Positions 44,803 through 52,924 of a stretch of DNA of 64,000 nt are shown here, one piece after another. Below the pieces are notes generated by a model, which saw only the letters and a program-made list of their open reading frames with translations, did no database searches and was not told where the DNA came from. The translations under genes and the position numbers were made by a program. The DNA is from an uncultured Shimia sp. (GTDB lineage: Bacteria; Pseudomonadota; Alphaproteobacteria; Rhodobacterales; Rhodobacteraceae): the NCBI RefSeq assembly GCF_947493595.1, contig NZ_CANLRL010000007.1, positions 62,001-126,000 of the forward strand. Direction: 5' to 3'. Each line of letters starts with the position of its first letter. Position 1 is the stretch's first letter.

Positions 44803-46124
44803 CCCTCACTGTCAATGAAACCGATCTGCTGAAGGTCGAGACCGACCGTCTGTTCAACCGTAAGAAGCTGATGAGCTTTGGCGTGCCTGCTGTTGTGATC
44901 GCCTATCTGACTTACATTTTCTTCGCTTTTGACATTCCGGGACTGGCGCAGCGGTTTGAGGTGGATAACGCCCGCGCATTGGTGGCGGACAGCTACAGCT
45001 ACAAGACACATGTCACGCGTGACAATCGCACGGGAGAGATCAGCGCCGCCATAGAAGGTGAGCGCAAGGGCACCTATCCCGAGGGCACGTCACCGGAGTG
45101 GGTGACCCGTGGCGAGTCCGAGACGGTCATTGACTTGGGAGACGGTCACCTTGTGAACTTTGGTGCGGACAATTTTGTCAGCTATGCCATTCCGGAATAT
45201 GGGATTGTAACGGCGCAACCGAGCCGGTCCAAAGGGGTGCAGGCAGTGTTGCCGACTGACGAAACTCCGGAGTGGATCAACGCGTCTAAAAATCGGATGA
45301 CCATCACCACGGACGCCGGTCGTCTGACCATCACGCGCAACCGGACAGAAGTGTTCCGCTATTTCACCGGCTGGGAGCTGTTCTTCTTTACTCTGGATAG
45401 CCCATATTCTGGTTTGAGCGTTGGTGAAGTCATGTCGCGCGCGCTTGGCGGCGAACATGCGCAGATTTGGCAGGAATTCTGGACCAACAAGATGTGGCGC
45501 CATCAGGACGTGGCATGGGCGATCTTTGAAACCATCTTGATGGCCTTCCTTGGTACAATGGGCGCCGCGATGGTGGCATTGCCACTGGCGTTTATGGCGG
45601 CGAAGAACTTCTCGCCATTTATGGTGGTGCGGCAGATCACGCGTCGGTTCTTTGACTTTTTCCGCGGTGTAGATGCGCTGATCTGGACCATCGTTTTGTC
45701 CCGCGCTTTTGGGCCTGGCCCCCTGACCGGCGCTCTGGCGATCTTGATCACGGACACAGGTAGCTTTGGCAAAATGTTCTCCGAGGCGTTGGAAAACGTG
45801 GACAAGAAGCAGATTGAAGGCATTCAGTCCACAGGCGCGAAACCGGTGCAACGTTATCGCTTTGGCGTGATCCCGCAAATCACGCCAATCCTGTTGAGCC
45901 AGATCCTCTACTATCTGGAATCCAACACCCGCAGTGCGACCATTATCGGCGCCATCACCGGGGGCGGCATTGGGTTGATGCTCACCCAAGCGATGATCAC
46001 CCAGAAAGACTGGGAAGAGGTGACCTACTACATCGTGCTGATCATCCTGATGGTGATGGTGATGGATTGGTTCTCTGGCTGGCTGCGCCGCAAGCTCATC
46101 AGCGGCGACGACAGCGGTCATTGA
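44799..46124 (+). CDS. phnE2: Phosphonate ABC transporter permease PhnE (second copy, long form)
   Basis: 441 residues. After the first membrane segment (VPAVVIAYLTYIFFAF) there is an extra periplasmic domain of roughly 170 residues, then the permease core with GIQSTGAKPVQRYRFGVIPQ and RSATIIGAITGGGIGLML. The long PhnE2 form is known in alphaproteobacterial phn operons. With the shorter PhnE it makes a heteromeric channel. The start overlaps phnE by ATGA. The role of the inserted domain is not known. Confidence 0.93.
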   Translation: MTLTVNETDLLKVETDRLFNRKKLMSFGVPAVVIAYLTYIFFAFDIPGLAQRFEVDNARALVADSYSYKTHVTRDNRTGEISAAIEGERKGTYPEGTSPEWVTRGESETVIDLGDGHLVNFGADNFVSYAIPEYGIVTAQPSRSKGVQAVLPTDETPEWINASKNRMTITTDAGRLTITRNRTEVFRYFTGWELFFFTLDSPYSGLSVGEVMSRALGGEHAQIWQEFWTNKMWRHQDVAWAIFETILMAFLGTMGAAMVALPLAFMAAKNFSPFMVVRQITRRFFDFFRGVDALIWTIVLSRAFGPGPLTGALAILITDTGSFGKMFSEALENVDKKQIEGIQSTGAKPVQRYRFGVIPQITPILLSQILYYLESNTRSATIIGAITGGGIGLMLTQAMITQKDWEEVTYYIVLIILMVMVMDWFSGWLRRKLISGDDSGH

Positions 46125-46129
46125 CCGAT

Positions 46130-46144
46130 CTCGCTTTTGGCGAG
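46130..46144 (+). terminator. Small GC hairpin after phnE2
   Basis: 5-base stem CTCGC / GCGAG around TTTTG, followed by GATATTTGA. It lies just past the phnE2 stop. It is short, and its role as a terminator is uncertain. Confidence 0.3.
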
Positions 46145-46227
46145 GATATTTGAGGCCCGACAAATTACTGTAGTCCAAATTGTCCTCGCCGGACACATCC
46201 TTTAATCAAGCGCAACGGGAGCGATCT

Positions 46228-46845
46228 ATGCCCAAACTCTCAGCAGACACACCGCTGATCCATGACAATTGCATTCTGTATAACGCCACCTTTGGGCGCT
46301 ATGTGGAGATCGGGCAGGGCAGCCGGATTATCTCTGCGCATTTTGATGATTACTCCTACTGTGACCGGATGGCGGAAGTGGCTAATGCAAAGATTGGCAA
46401 GTTCGCCAACATTGCTGCGTTTAGTCGGATTGGGGCGACGGACCACCCGATGGAAAACGCCTCTTTGCACCACTTTCTCTATCGGTCCGACGACTATTTT
46501 GACGATGCGGAGCCGGATGCCGCGTTCTTTGCGCATCGCCAAAGCCGCGTGGCTACGATTGGGCATGACACTTGGATTGGGCATGGCGCCATGATCAAGC
46601 CAGAGGTCACGCTTGGTCATGGCAGCATTGTGGCCAGTGGGGCCGTGGTAACCAAAGACGTGCCGCCCTACATGATCGTGGCGGGCATGCCGGCCACGCC
46701 TATGCGACGCCGGTTCAGCGAAAGCGTGTCGGATCGCTTGATGGCTTTGGCGTGGTGGGATTGGGAACATGCGCGGTTGCGGGATGCGCTAACCGATTTC
46801 CGCACGCTGAAAGCCGAGGCCTTTCTCGAAAAATATGAGACCTGA
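46228..46845 (+). CDS. Phosphonate-associated hexapeptide-repeat acetyltransferase
   Basis: About 205 residues from the ATG at 46228, with GGGAG upstream; the longer in-frame start at 46180 has no such site. Left-handed beta-helix repeats are visible (IGKFANIAAFSRIGA, IGHDTWIGHGAMIKPEVTLGHGSIVASGAVV), as in the DapH/chloramphenicol-acetyltransferase type (TIGR03308-like, common in phn clusters). It probably acetylates an aminophosphonate. It converges with phnF 7 bases apart. Confidence 0.9.
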   Translation: MPKLSADTPLIHDNCILYNATFGRYVEIGQGSRIISAHFDDYSYCDRMAEVANAKIGKFANIAAFSRIGATDHPMENASLHHFLYRSDDYFDDAEPDAAFFAHRQSRVATIGHDTWIGHGAMIKPEVTLGHGSIVASGAVVTKDVPPYMIVAGMPATPMRRRFSESVSDRLMALAWWDWEHARLRDALTDFRTLKAEAFLEKYET

Positions 46846-46852
46846 TGGTCGG

Positions 46853-47569
46853 TCAGGACTCTGACAAGGTGAGTGTGACCCGGTCTCCGGCGAACCATGT
46901 GGTGCCGAACTCGATTGGAGACTGATTGGCATCCACGTTGACGCCGATAGAGCGTAAGATCGGGTCACCTTCGTTCAGGCGCAAATGGAGTGCCTGTGTC
47001 GCGGTTGCGCGTTTGGCCGACAGGCGTGTCCAAGCGCGGGTATAATCCGACACATTGTTGGCGTTGAGAGCTGCTGTGACCGACCGCAGGTCTGCCAATT
47101 GATCTGTGAGCATCGGAAAGCGCGCGGCAGGGAACACGCTGCGGAACACGGCAATCGGGTTGTCGTCCGCAAGTGAAAGCCCGTCATAAACATGCACACG
47201 CGCGTTTTCGGAGAGCTGCAACGCTTCTTTTTCTGCCGCATCGGCCGCGCGGGTTTCAAGGTGCAGGACCTCCTTGCCCGGCAGTCGACCCGCTTGTTCC
47301 AGATTGCGGTGGAAGCGAACACGTTTGCCGATGGCATAGTCCGTTGGCACTTGGGCCACAAAGACACCTGCGCCGCGCCGCGCATGCACCAAACCGTTTT
47401 CGGACATGGATTTTATGGCGTGCCGTACGGTGTGACGATTGACACCAAATCGCGCAGAAAGCTCTGCTTCGGTGGGTAATTTTTCTCCGGGGGCGTAGCG
47501 GCCTTCGGTGATGTCTTCCGTCAGAGACGCGGCAATCGATTGCCAGATTGGGGTGCGTTTGGCGGTCAT
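46853..47569 (-). CDS. phnF: GntR/HutC-family repressor PhnF
   Basis: 238 residues. The N-terminal winged helix reads LPTEAELSARFGVNRHTVRHAI and the C-terminal UTRA domain has VHVYDGLSLADDNPIAVFRSVFPAARFP and PIEFGTTWFAGDRV. Such PhnF proteins repress phn genes. It diverges from phnG across 124 bases containing a Pho-box-like site and an inverted repeat that fits a HutC-type operator. Confidence 0.93.
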   Translation of the reverse strand: MTAKRTPIWQSIAASLTEDITEGRYAPGEKLPTEAELSARFGVNRHTVRHAIKSMSENGLVHARRGAGVFVAQVPTDYAIGKRVRFHRNLEQAGRLPGKEVLHLETRAADAAEKEALQLSENARVHVYDGLSLADDNPIAVFRSVFPAARFPMLTDQLADLRSVTAALNANNVSDYTRAWTRLSAKRATATQALHLRLNEGDPILRSIGVNVDANQSPIEFGTTWFAGDRVTLTLSES

Positions 47570-47590
47570 GGGGTGGTCAAGGTCTGCTCT

Positions 47591-47609
47591 GTGTCATGAA
47601 AATTTCATG
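47591..47609. promoter_or_regulatory. Pho-box-like element and 15-base palindrome
   Basis: GTGTCAT, GAAA, ATTTCAT at 47591-47608 matches the 7-4-7 layout of a Pho box (CTGTCAT-N4-CTGTCAT) at 6/7 and 5/7 positions. The same stretch is a palindrome CATGAAA-A-TTTCATG (47595-47609). Both PhoB binding and another dimeric regulator are possible. Seen by eye; binding is inference. Confidence 0.45.
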
Positions 47610-47646
47610 GGCCTCGGGATTGCGCAACTCGCATCGCACGGCTACG

Positions 47647-47678
47647 ATTTGTCTAGTTGTATAGGAAAGTAGACAAAT
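47647..47678. promoter_or_regulatory. Inverted repeat upstream of phnG, candidate PhnF operator
   Basis: Perfect 9-base arms ATTTGTCTA (47647-47655) and TAGACAAAT (47670-47678) with a 14-base spacer that includes GTATAG. The half-sites resemble HutC-type GTnTAg boxes, and a further GTCTAG at 47688-47693 touches the phnG start codon. It lies 15 bases before phnG, fitting a repressor site. Confidence 0.6.
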
Positions 47679-47693
47679 TCACAAGGTGTCTAG

Positions 47694-48137
47694 ATGACCG
47701 CAGAAAATAACAGACGCGCCTGGATGTCGCTGCTCGCCAAAGCGCCCGCAGATCGACTGAGCGCGCTTTGGCAGGCATATGGCGCTGCCCCAAAATTCCA
47801 CTGGCTACGCGCACCGGAAATTGGTGCGAGCATGGTGAGGGGGCGCCTTGGAGGCACTGGCGCGCCGTTCAATCTTGGCGAGATGACGCTGACGCGCTGC
47901 GCCTTGCAGCTAGAGAGTGGCGAGGTGGGGCACGGCTATGTGCAGGGACGTGACAAGCAGAAGGCAGAGATTGCCGCGCTGGTGGATGCGTTGATGCAAG
48001 GGCCGGAAGCGGCGGCGGCGGAAGCCGCGATCCTGAAGCCGCTGGGCGATGAGCTTGCAGAGGCCAAGACCGCGCGTGCGGAGAAGGCTGCGGCCACAAA
48101 GGTGGACTTCTTCACCATGGTGCGGGGAGAGGACTGA
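47694..48137 (+). CDS. phnG: C-P lyase complex subunit PhnG
   Basis: 147 residues, typical of PhnG (MSLLAKAPADRL, WLRAPEIGASMVRGR, TRCALQL..GHGYVQGRDKQKAE). PhnG with PhnH, PhnI and PhnJ forms the C-P lyase core; PhnI needs PhnG and PhnH to make ribose triphosphate phosphonates. AAGG lies upstream of the ATG and the stop overlaps phnH. First gene of the phnG-N operon. Confidence 0.95.
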   Translation: MTAENNRRAWMSLLAKAPADRLSALWQAYGAAPKFHWLRAPEIGASMVRGRLGGTGAPFNLGEMTLTRCALQLESGEVGHGYVQGRDKQKAEIAALVDALMQGPEAAAAEAAILKPLGDELAEAKTARAEKAAATKVDFFTMVRGED

Positions 48138-48706
48138 TGAACGCAGATGTCTTAAAAGGCGGATTTGCCGATGCGCCGGTGGATGCCGCACATGCGTTTC
48201 GCGCGGCGATGAATGTGATGGCACGGCCAGGCACGATCGAAACCCTGGAAGGCGTTGAGCCGCCTGCACCGATGTCGGCGGCCGCTGGGACGTTGATCCT
48301 GACGCTATGTGATCCAGACACGCCGCTGCATTTGGCTGGCGACTGGGACTGCCAGGAAGTGCGAGACTGGGTTGCTTTCCACATTGGGGCGCCCATTGTA
48401 GGGTCCACACATGCGATGTTTGCGGTTGGCAACTGGGATGCCCTAGCACCACTCAACCGTTTTGCGATTGGTACGCCGGAATATCCGGATCGTTCAGCGA
48501 CATTGATCGTGGAGCGCGAGACACTTGTGGCAGCGGGCGCAACATTGCGCGGACCTGGCATCAAGGAAACCGCCGTGATGGCTTTGCCTGAGACAGAAGC
48601 GTTTCAGATGAATGGGCTGCTCTTCCCATTGGGGCTCGATTTCTTCTTCACCAGCGGAGATCAGGTGTCTGCGCTGCCGAGAACAACAAAAGTGGAGGCG
48701 GCCTGA
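48137..48706 (+). CDS. phnH: C-P lyase complex subunit PhnH
   Basis: 189 residues, PhnH-like: AHAFRAAMNVMARPGTI, LILTLCDPDTPLHL, LRGPGIKET and LFPLGLDFFF. PhnH holds the core together and its fold resembles a PLP-enzyme without cofactor. It overlaps phnG (TGATG) and phnI (TGATG), so all three are co-translated. Confidence 0.95.
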   Translation: MNADVLKGGFADAPVDAAHAFRAAMNVMARPGTIETLEGVEPPAPMSAAAGTLILTLCDPDTPLHLAGDWDCQEVRDWVAFHIGAPIVGSTHAMFAVGNWDALAPLNRFAIGTPEYPDRSATLIVERETLVAAGATLRGPGIKETAVMALPETEAFQMNGLLFPLGLDFFFTSGDQVSALPRTTKVEAA

Positions 48707-49800
48707 TGTATGTTGCAGTGAAAGGTGGCGAGCGCGCGATTGACAATGCGCATGCGTGGTTGGCCGAAGAACGCCGGGGCGATCTGAATGTTGCGGAATT
48801 GTCCGTTGCGCAGATCCGCGAACAGCTGAGCCTTGCGGTGAACCGGGTGATGGCTGAGGGATCGCTGTATGATCCGGATTTGGCGGCGCTCGCAATCAAG
48901 CAGGCGCAGGGCGATATGATCGAAGCGATTTTCTTGATCCGCGCCTATCGCACCACCTTGCCGCGCTTTGGGGCATCGGCGCCGGTAGAAACCGCTGATA
49001 TGGCCTGTGATCGCCGGATTTCGGCGACATTCAAAGACGCGCCCGGTGGGCAGGTCTTAGGGCCGACGTTTGATTACACCCACCGTTTGCTAGATTTTGC
49101 GCTGGCCGCAGAAGGGGAAGCTCCCGTGGTTGAGCGCGGTGAAGCACGCGCGGAGCCGACGCCGCATATCACCGAGTTTCTCAACAAAGAGGGGCTGATC
49201 CAGGCGGAAGTGGACTCGGAAGACGTCCCAGGCGATTTGACGCGCGAGCCGCTTGAATTGCCCGCTAATCGCCCGCTGCGGTTGCAAGCGTTGACGCGCG
49301 GCGATGAAGGCTTTGTGCTGTCGATGGCCTATTCCACGCAACGTGGATATGCGCGCAACCACGCTTTTGTAGGCGAGTTGCGTATCGGCAAGGTCCCTGT
49401 CGAGATGGAGGTTCCTGAACTGGGGTTTGCCATTGAGGTTGGCGAGATCGAGCTGACCGAATGTGAGACGGTGAACCAGTTTCAGGGCAGCAAAACCGAG
49501 CCACCCCAGTTTACGCGCGGCTATGGCCTGGTCTTTGGACAGTCCGAGCGCAAAGCGATTTCCATGGCCCTGGTGGACCGGGCGTTGCGTTGGGAAGAGT
49601 TGGGGGAGGACAATCTCGGCGCCCCGGCGCAAGATGAAGAGTTTGTACTTTATCACTCCGACAATATTCAGGCGACGGGATTTTTGGAGCACATCAAGCT
49701 ACCGCACTACGTGGACTTCCAATCCGAACTGGAGCTGATCCGCAAGCTGCGCCGTGAGGCGATGGAAAACGCGGCGCCTGTTCAGGAGGCAGCAGAATGA
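48706..49800 (+). CDS. phnI: C-P lyase complex subunit PhnI (nucleosidase-like)
   Basis: 364 residues, PhnI-like: YVAVKGGERAIDNAHAWLAEERRG, FLIRAYRTTLPRFG, LRIGKVPVEM-type segment and NIQATGFLEHIKLPHYVDFQSEL. PhnI displaces adenine from ATP with the phosphonate, giving 5-triphosphoribosyl 1-phosphonate. It is followed by about 230 bases before phnJ, unusual in an otherwise tight operon. Confidence 0.96.
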   Translation: MYVAVKGGERAIDNAHAWLAEERRGDLNVAELSVAQIREQLSLAVNRVMAEGSLYDPDLAALAIKQAQGDMIEAIFLIRAYRTTLPRFGASAPVETADMACDRRISATFKDAPGGQVLGPTFDYTHRLLDFALAAEGEAPVVERGEARAEPTPHITEFLNKEGLIQAEVDSEDVPGDLTREPLELPANRPLRLQALTRGDEGFVLSMAYSTQRGYARNHAFVGELRIGKVPVEMEVPELGFAIEVGEIELTECETVNQFQGSKTEPPQFTRGYGLVFGQSERKAISMALVDRALRWEELGEDNLGAPAQDEEFVLYHSDNIQATGFLEHIKLPHYVDFQSELELIRKLRREAMENAAPVQEAAE

Positions 49801-49808
49801 TGCTGGAA

Positions 49809-49982
49809 TCAATACGTATCCGGCGGCACGTTTCGGTCATTGTCGCGTCTTGCGTCGATGCGTTTTTGCACCGGATGATTGCGCTTTTTACCGGGGCTGC
49901 GCAGCGAGAGCCACAGCACGCCGCCGACCAAGAGCGTGCCAAACACAACCGAGGCGAGGGTCACAAAAGTTTCTTCGCTCAT
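49809..49982 (-). CDS. Possible small membrane protein, antisense between phnI and phnJ
   Basis: A minus-strand frame reading MSEETFVTLASV then a hydrophobic run to WLSL and a basic tail (RSPGKKRN, ARRDNDRNV), 57 residues. This looks like a one-pass small membrane protein and the region is free of another gene. The ribosome site is poor (GGAG one base before the ATG); a longer start at 50003 is also possible. It runs against the phn operon. A conserved gene or a chance frame cannot be told apart here. Confidence 0.4.
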   Translation of the reverse strand: MSEETFVTLASVVFGTLLVGGVLWLSLRSPGKKRNHPVQKRIDARRDNDRNVPPDTY

Positions 49983-50028
49983 ACTCCATCTTTCGTCATG
50001 CAATTGCTAACGCCGGAAAGGGCGCGTC

Positions 50029-50910
50029 ATGTCTGACTATAACTTTGCTTACTTGGATGAACAGACCAAGCGCATGATCCGACGCGCGATCCTGAAAGGC
50101 CTTGCCATTCCGGGTTATCAAGTGCCCTTTGCAAGCCGAGAAATGCCGATGCCATATGGTTGGGGCACGGGTGGCGTACAGGTTTCAGCGGCGACATTGA
50201 CGCCGGAGGACACGCTGAAGGTGATCGACCAAGGCGCGGATGACACCACCAACGCCGTGTCGATCCGCAAGTTTTTTGAGAAAACCGCCGGTGTGGACAC
50301 CACCGAAGAGACGGCGCAGGCGAGCGTCATTCAGACGCGCCACCGCATTCCGGAGGAAGACCTGCGCGAGGATCAGATCCTTGTCTATCAGGTGCCTATT
50401 CCAGAGCCGCTGCGGTTTTTGGAGCCTTCGGAGATTGAAACCCGGAAGATGCACAGCCTCGAGGAATATGGCCTCATGCATGTGAAGCTCTATGAGGACA
50501 TCGCCAAGCACGGCGCCATTGCCACGTCTTACGCCTATCCGGTGAAGGTCGAAGGCCGGTACGTGATGGACCCAAGCCCAATCCCGAAGTTTGACAACCC
50601 AAAGATGGAAATGGCCGCGATCCAGTTGTTCGGAGCTGGCCGGGAGCAGCGGATCTATGCGCTGCCGCCCTATTGCCAAGTGGTGAGCCTCGATTTTGAG
50701 GACTTCCCGTTTGAGGCCAGTAAGGCTGACCATCCTTGTGACATGTGCGGTGCTACGGACAGCTATTTGGATGAGATCATCATGGATGACGCGGGCAACC
50801 GGATGTTTGTGTGCTCGGACACAGATTATTGCGCCAGCCGCCGCAAGGCCGGCCACGTCGGCGCGCAAGCCGCGGCCGCAAGTGTTGCGCTGAAGGAGAC
50901 AGCCGCATGA
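50029..50910 (+). CDS. phnJ: C-P lyase catalytic subunit PhnJ (radical SAM)
   Basis: 293 residues. The four Cys near the end have exactly the PhnJ spacing C-x2-C-x21-C-x5-C (CDMCG then MFVCSDTDYC). Three of them hold the [4Fe-4S] cluster and one is the thiyl-radical Cys that breaks the C-P bond. N-terminal marks are YAYLDEQTKRMIRRAI-like residues and GYQVPFASREMPMPYGWG. The stop overlaps phnK by ATGA. Confidence 0.97.
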   Translation: MSDYNFAYLDEQTKRMIRRAILKGLAIPGYQVPFASREMPMPYGWGTGGVQVSAATLTPEDTLKVIDQGADDTTNAVSIRKFFEKTAGVDTTEETAQASVIQTRHRIPEEDLREDQILVYQVPIPEPLRFLEPSEIETRKMHSLEEYGLMHVKLYEDIAKHGAIATSYAYPVKVEGRYVMDPSPIPKFDNPKMEMAAIQLFGAGREQRIYALPPYCQVVSLDFEDFPFEASKADHPCDMCGATDSYLDEIIMDDAGNRMFVCSDTDYCASRRKAGHVGAQAAAASVALKETAA

Positions 50911-51677
50911 CGCCGCTTCTGAAAGTTGAGAACATCAGCAAGTTCTACGGCCACCGGATTGGCTGCAAGGACGTGAATTTTGACCTCTACCCAGGAGAGG
51001 TCATGGGAATTGTTGGGGAGAGTGGGTCAGGCAAGTCGACTCTGCTCAACTGCCTCGCCGGGCATCTTGATCCGGATACCGGCGAGGTTCTGTTTGAAAT
51101 GCGCGACGGCGCCATGCGTGACACGGTCACGATGAGTGAACCGGAGCGCCGGATGCTGAGCCGCACGGACTGGGCCTTTGTGCATCAGCACGCCCGTGAC
51201 GGGCTGCGCATGAACGTCAGCGCTGGCGGCAATGTGGGCGAGCGGCTGATGGCCGTGGGTGCGCGTCACTATGGCAACATCCGCGAAGAGGCTGTGGATT
51301 GGCTTGGCCGCGTGGAGATCAGCGAGACCCGTGTGGATGACCGGCCAACGCAGTTTTCCGGCGGTATGCAGCAGCGTTTGCAGATCGCGCGCAATCTGGT
51401 GACCGGCCCGCGGCTTGTGTTCATGGATGAACCCACCGGTGGCTTGGACGTCTCCGTGCAGGCGCGGCTTTTGGATTTGCTGCGCGGGTTGGTACGCGAG
51501 ATGGGGTTGAGCGCGATCATTGTGACCCATGATTTGGCGGTGGTGCGACTTTTGGCGGATCGCTTGATGGTGATGAAAGACAGTCATGTAGTGGAAACCG
51601 GCCTGACCGATCAGGTGCTGGACGATCCACAACATGCCTATACGCAGCTGCTGGTCAGCTCGGTTTTGCAAGTGTGA
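50907..51677 (+). CDS. phnK: C-P lyase ATP-binding subunit PhnK
   Basis: 256 residues from the ATG at 50907 (ATGA with phnJ); the longer reading from 50811 lies inside phnJ. ABC motifs: GESGSGKSTLLNCLAG, FSGGMQQRLQIARNL, and LVFMDEPTGGLDVSVQ. PhnK binds the C-P lyase core and hydrolyses ATP during turnover. RTDWAFVHQHARDGLRM is a PhnK-specific stretch that separates it from transporter ATPases. Confidence 0.95.
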   Translation: MTPLLKVENISKFYGHRIGCKDVNFDLYPGEVMGIVGESGSGKSTLLNCLAGHLDPDTGEVLFEMRDGAMRDTVTMSEPERRMLSRTDWAFVHQHARDGLRMNVSAGGNVGERLMAVGARHYGNIREEAVDWLGRVEISETRVDDRPTQFSGGMQQRLQIARNLVTGPRLVFMDEPTGGLDVSVQARLLDLLRGLVREMGLSAIIVTHDLAVVRLLADRLMVMKDSHVVETGLTDQVLDDPQHAYTQLLVSSVLQV

Positions 51678-51704
51678 CCCTTAGGTTTTGAGAAAGACAA
51701 ACTG

Positions 51705-52388
51705 ATGATTGAGATCAAAAATCTGAGCAAGACCTTCACGCTGCACAATCAGGGCGGAGTTGTTATTCCGGTGATGGATGCAGCTGAGCTTTCGGTGGCA
51801 CGAGGCGAATGTGTGGCCCTGACAGGAGCATCAGGGGCAGGAAAATCCACCTTGATGCGGATGATTTACGGCAACTATCTGGCCGCCGCCGGCTCCATTG
51901 TGGTGGACGGTGTGGATGTGGTTACCGCAGAGCCTCGTGAGATTTTGGCGCTGCGGCGGGAGGTGCTGGGTTATGTGAGCCAGTTCCTGCGCGTCGTACC
52001 AAGGGTGCCAACCTTGGATGTGGTGGCCGAACCGCTGTTGGCTGTTGGCGTTGAGACTGAAGTGGCCCGGGACCGGGCGCGAGACCTATTGGCGCGGCTC
52101 AACATTCCAGAGCGGTTGTGGTCTTTATCGCCAACTTCCTTCTCAGGCGGTGAACAGCAGCGGGTGAACATCGCGCGTGGCTTTGCGCACACGTACCCGG
52201 CGATGTTGTTGGACGAGCCGACAGCAAGTTTGGATGCCGCCAATCGCGAAACCGTGCTGAGCCTCATTGAGGAGGCCAAGGCGCGTGGCGCGGCGATTGT
52301 CGGGATTTTCCACGATGAAGCGGCGCGGGAGCGCGTGTGTGACCGAGAGATTGACGTCGCTGTGTTCACACCCGGAGTGGCTGCGTAA
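51705..52388 (+). CDS. phnL: C-P lyase-associated ATP-binding protein PhnL
   Basis: 227 residues. Walker [14 protein letters not shown], signature FSGGEQQRVNIARG, Walker B AMLLDEPTASLD. The VSQFLRVVPRVPTLDVVAEP segment is typical of PhnL. PhnL docks onto PhnK in the C-P lyase complex. It follows phnK by 27 bases and overlaps phnN. Confidence 0.95.
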   Translation: MIEIKNLSKTFTLHNQGGVVIPVMDAAELSVARGECVALTGASGAGKSTLMRMIYGNYLAAAGSIVVDGVDVVTAEPREILALRREVLGYVSQFLRVVPRVPTLDVVAEPLLAVGVETEVARDRARDLLARLNIPERLWSLSPTSFSGGEQQRVNIARGFAHTYPAMLLDEPTASLDAANRETVLSLIEEAKARGAAIVGIFHDEAARERVCDREIDVAVFTPGVAA

Positions 52389-52924
52389 TGGCTCAGGTTG
52401 TGGGCGTTGTTGGCCCCTCAGGCGTGGGGAAGGACTCTGTTATGGAGGCCATGGCTGCGTTGCGCAAAGACATCAAGCTTGCGCGCCGGGTGATCACACG
52501 CCCGGCAGGCGCGGGCGGCGAAAGATCGATTGGGGCCACAGATCACGAGTTTGACGGCCTGATCGCACAAGACTCGTTTCAGCTTTGGTGGGCAGCGCAT
52601 GGTTTGCGCTATGGCGTGCCGCGCGCCGCAGTGCAAAATCCACAGGCTTCTATTGTTCTGGTGAACCTGTCACGGGCTGTTTTGGATCAGGCGCGGTCGG
52701 CGTTTGGTGACTTTACCGTTCTGTCGCTCACGGCCGAAATCGAGACGCTCGCTGCCCGCTTGGCGGCACGGGGGCGGGAAACCTCCGCCGAGATTGTCGC
52801 GCGTTTGCAGCGTGCAGGCAGCCTGCGTCCGCAAGGCCCCGACGTGATAGAAATTGCCAATGATGGCCCGCTGAGCGAGACGGTTGAGAAGGCTTTGGCC
52901 GCGCTTCAACCAGTGAGGGCTTGA
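52388..52924 (+). CDS. phnN: Ribose 1,5-bisphosphate phosphokinase PhnN
   Basis: 178 residues. A guanylate-kinase-like fold with P-loop GPSGVGKDSVMEAM, RRVITRPAG, and SLTAEIETLAARLAARGRE. It converts ribose 1,5-bisphosphate from the C-P lyase route to PRPP. The start overlaps phnL; the last 19 bases overlap the convergent DUF1045 gene. Confidence 0.95.
   Translation: MAQVVGVVGPSGVGKDSVMEAMAALRKDIKLARRVITRPAGAGGERSIGATDHEFDGLIAQDSFQLWWAAHGLRYGVPRAAVQNPQASIVLVNLSRAVLDQARSAFGDFTVLSLTAEIETLAARLAARGRETSAEIVARLQRAGSLRPQGPDVIEIANDGPLSETVEKALAALQPVRA

Noticed and set aside
45090-46196. 368-residue open frame on the minus strand opposite phnE2
   Set aside because: phnE2 is clearly coding; the antisense frame is His/Gln-rich with no recognisable domain.
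49797-50036. 79-residue plus-strand frame between phnI and phnJ, starting at the phnI stop
   Set aside because: Overlap with phnI is tempting, but the sequence has no domain or membrane pattern; the antisense frame looks more protein-like.
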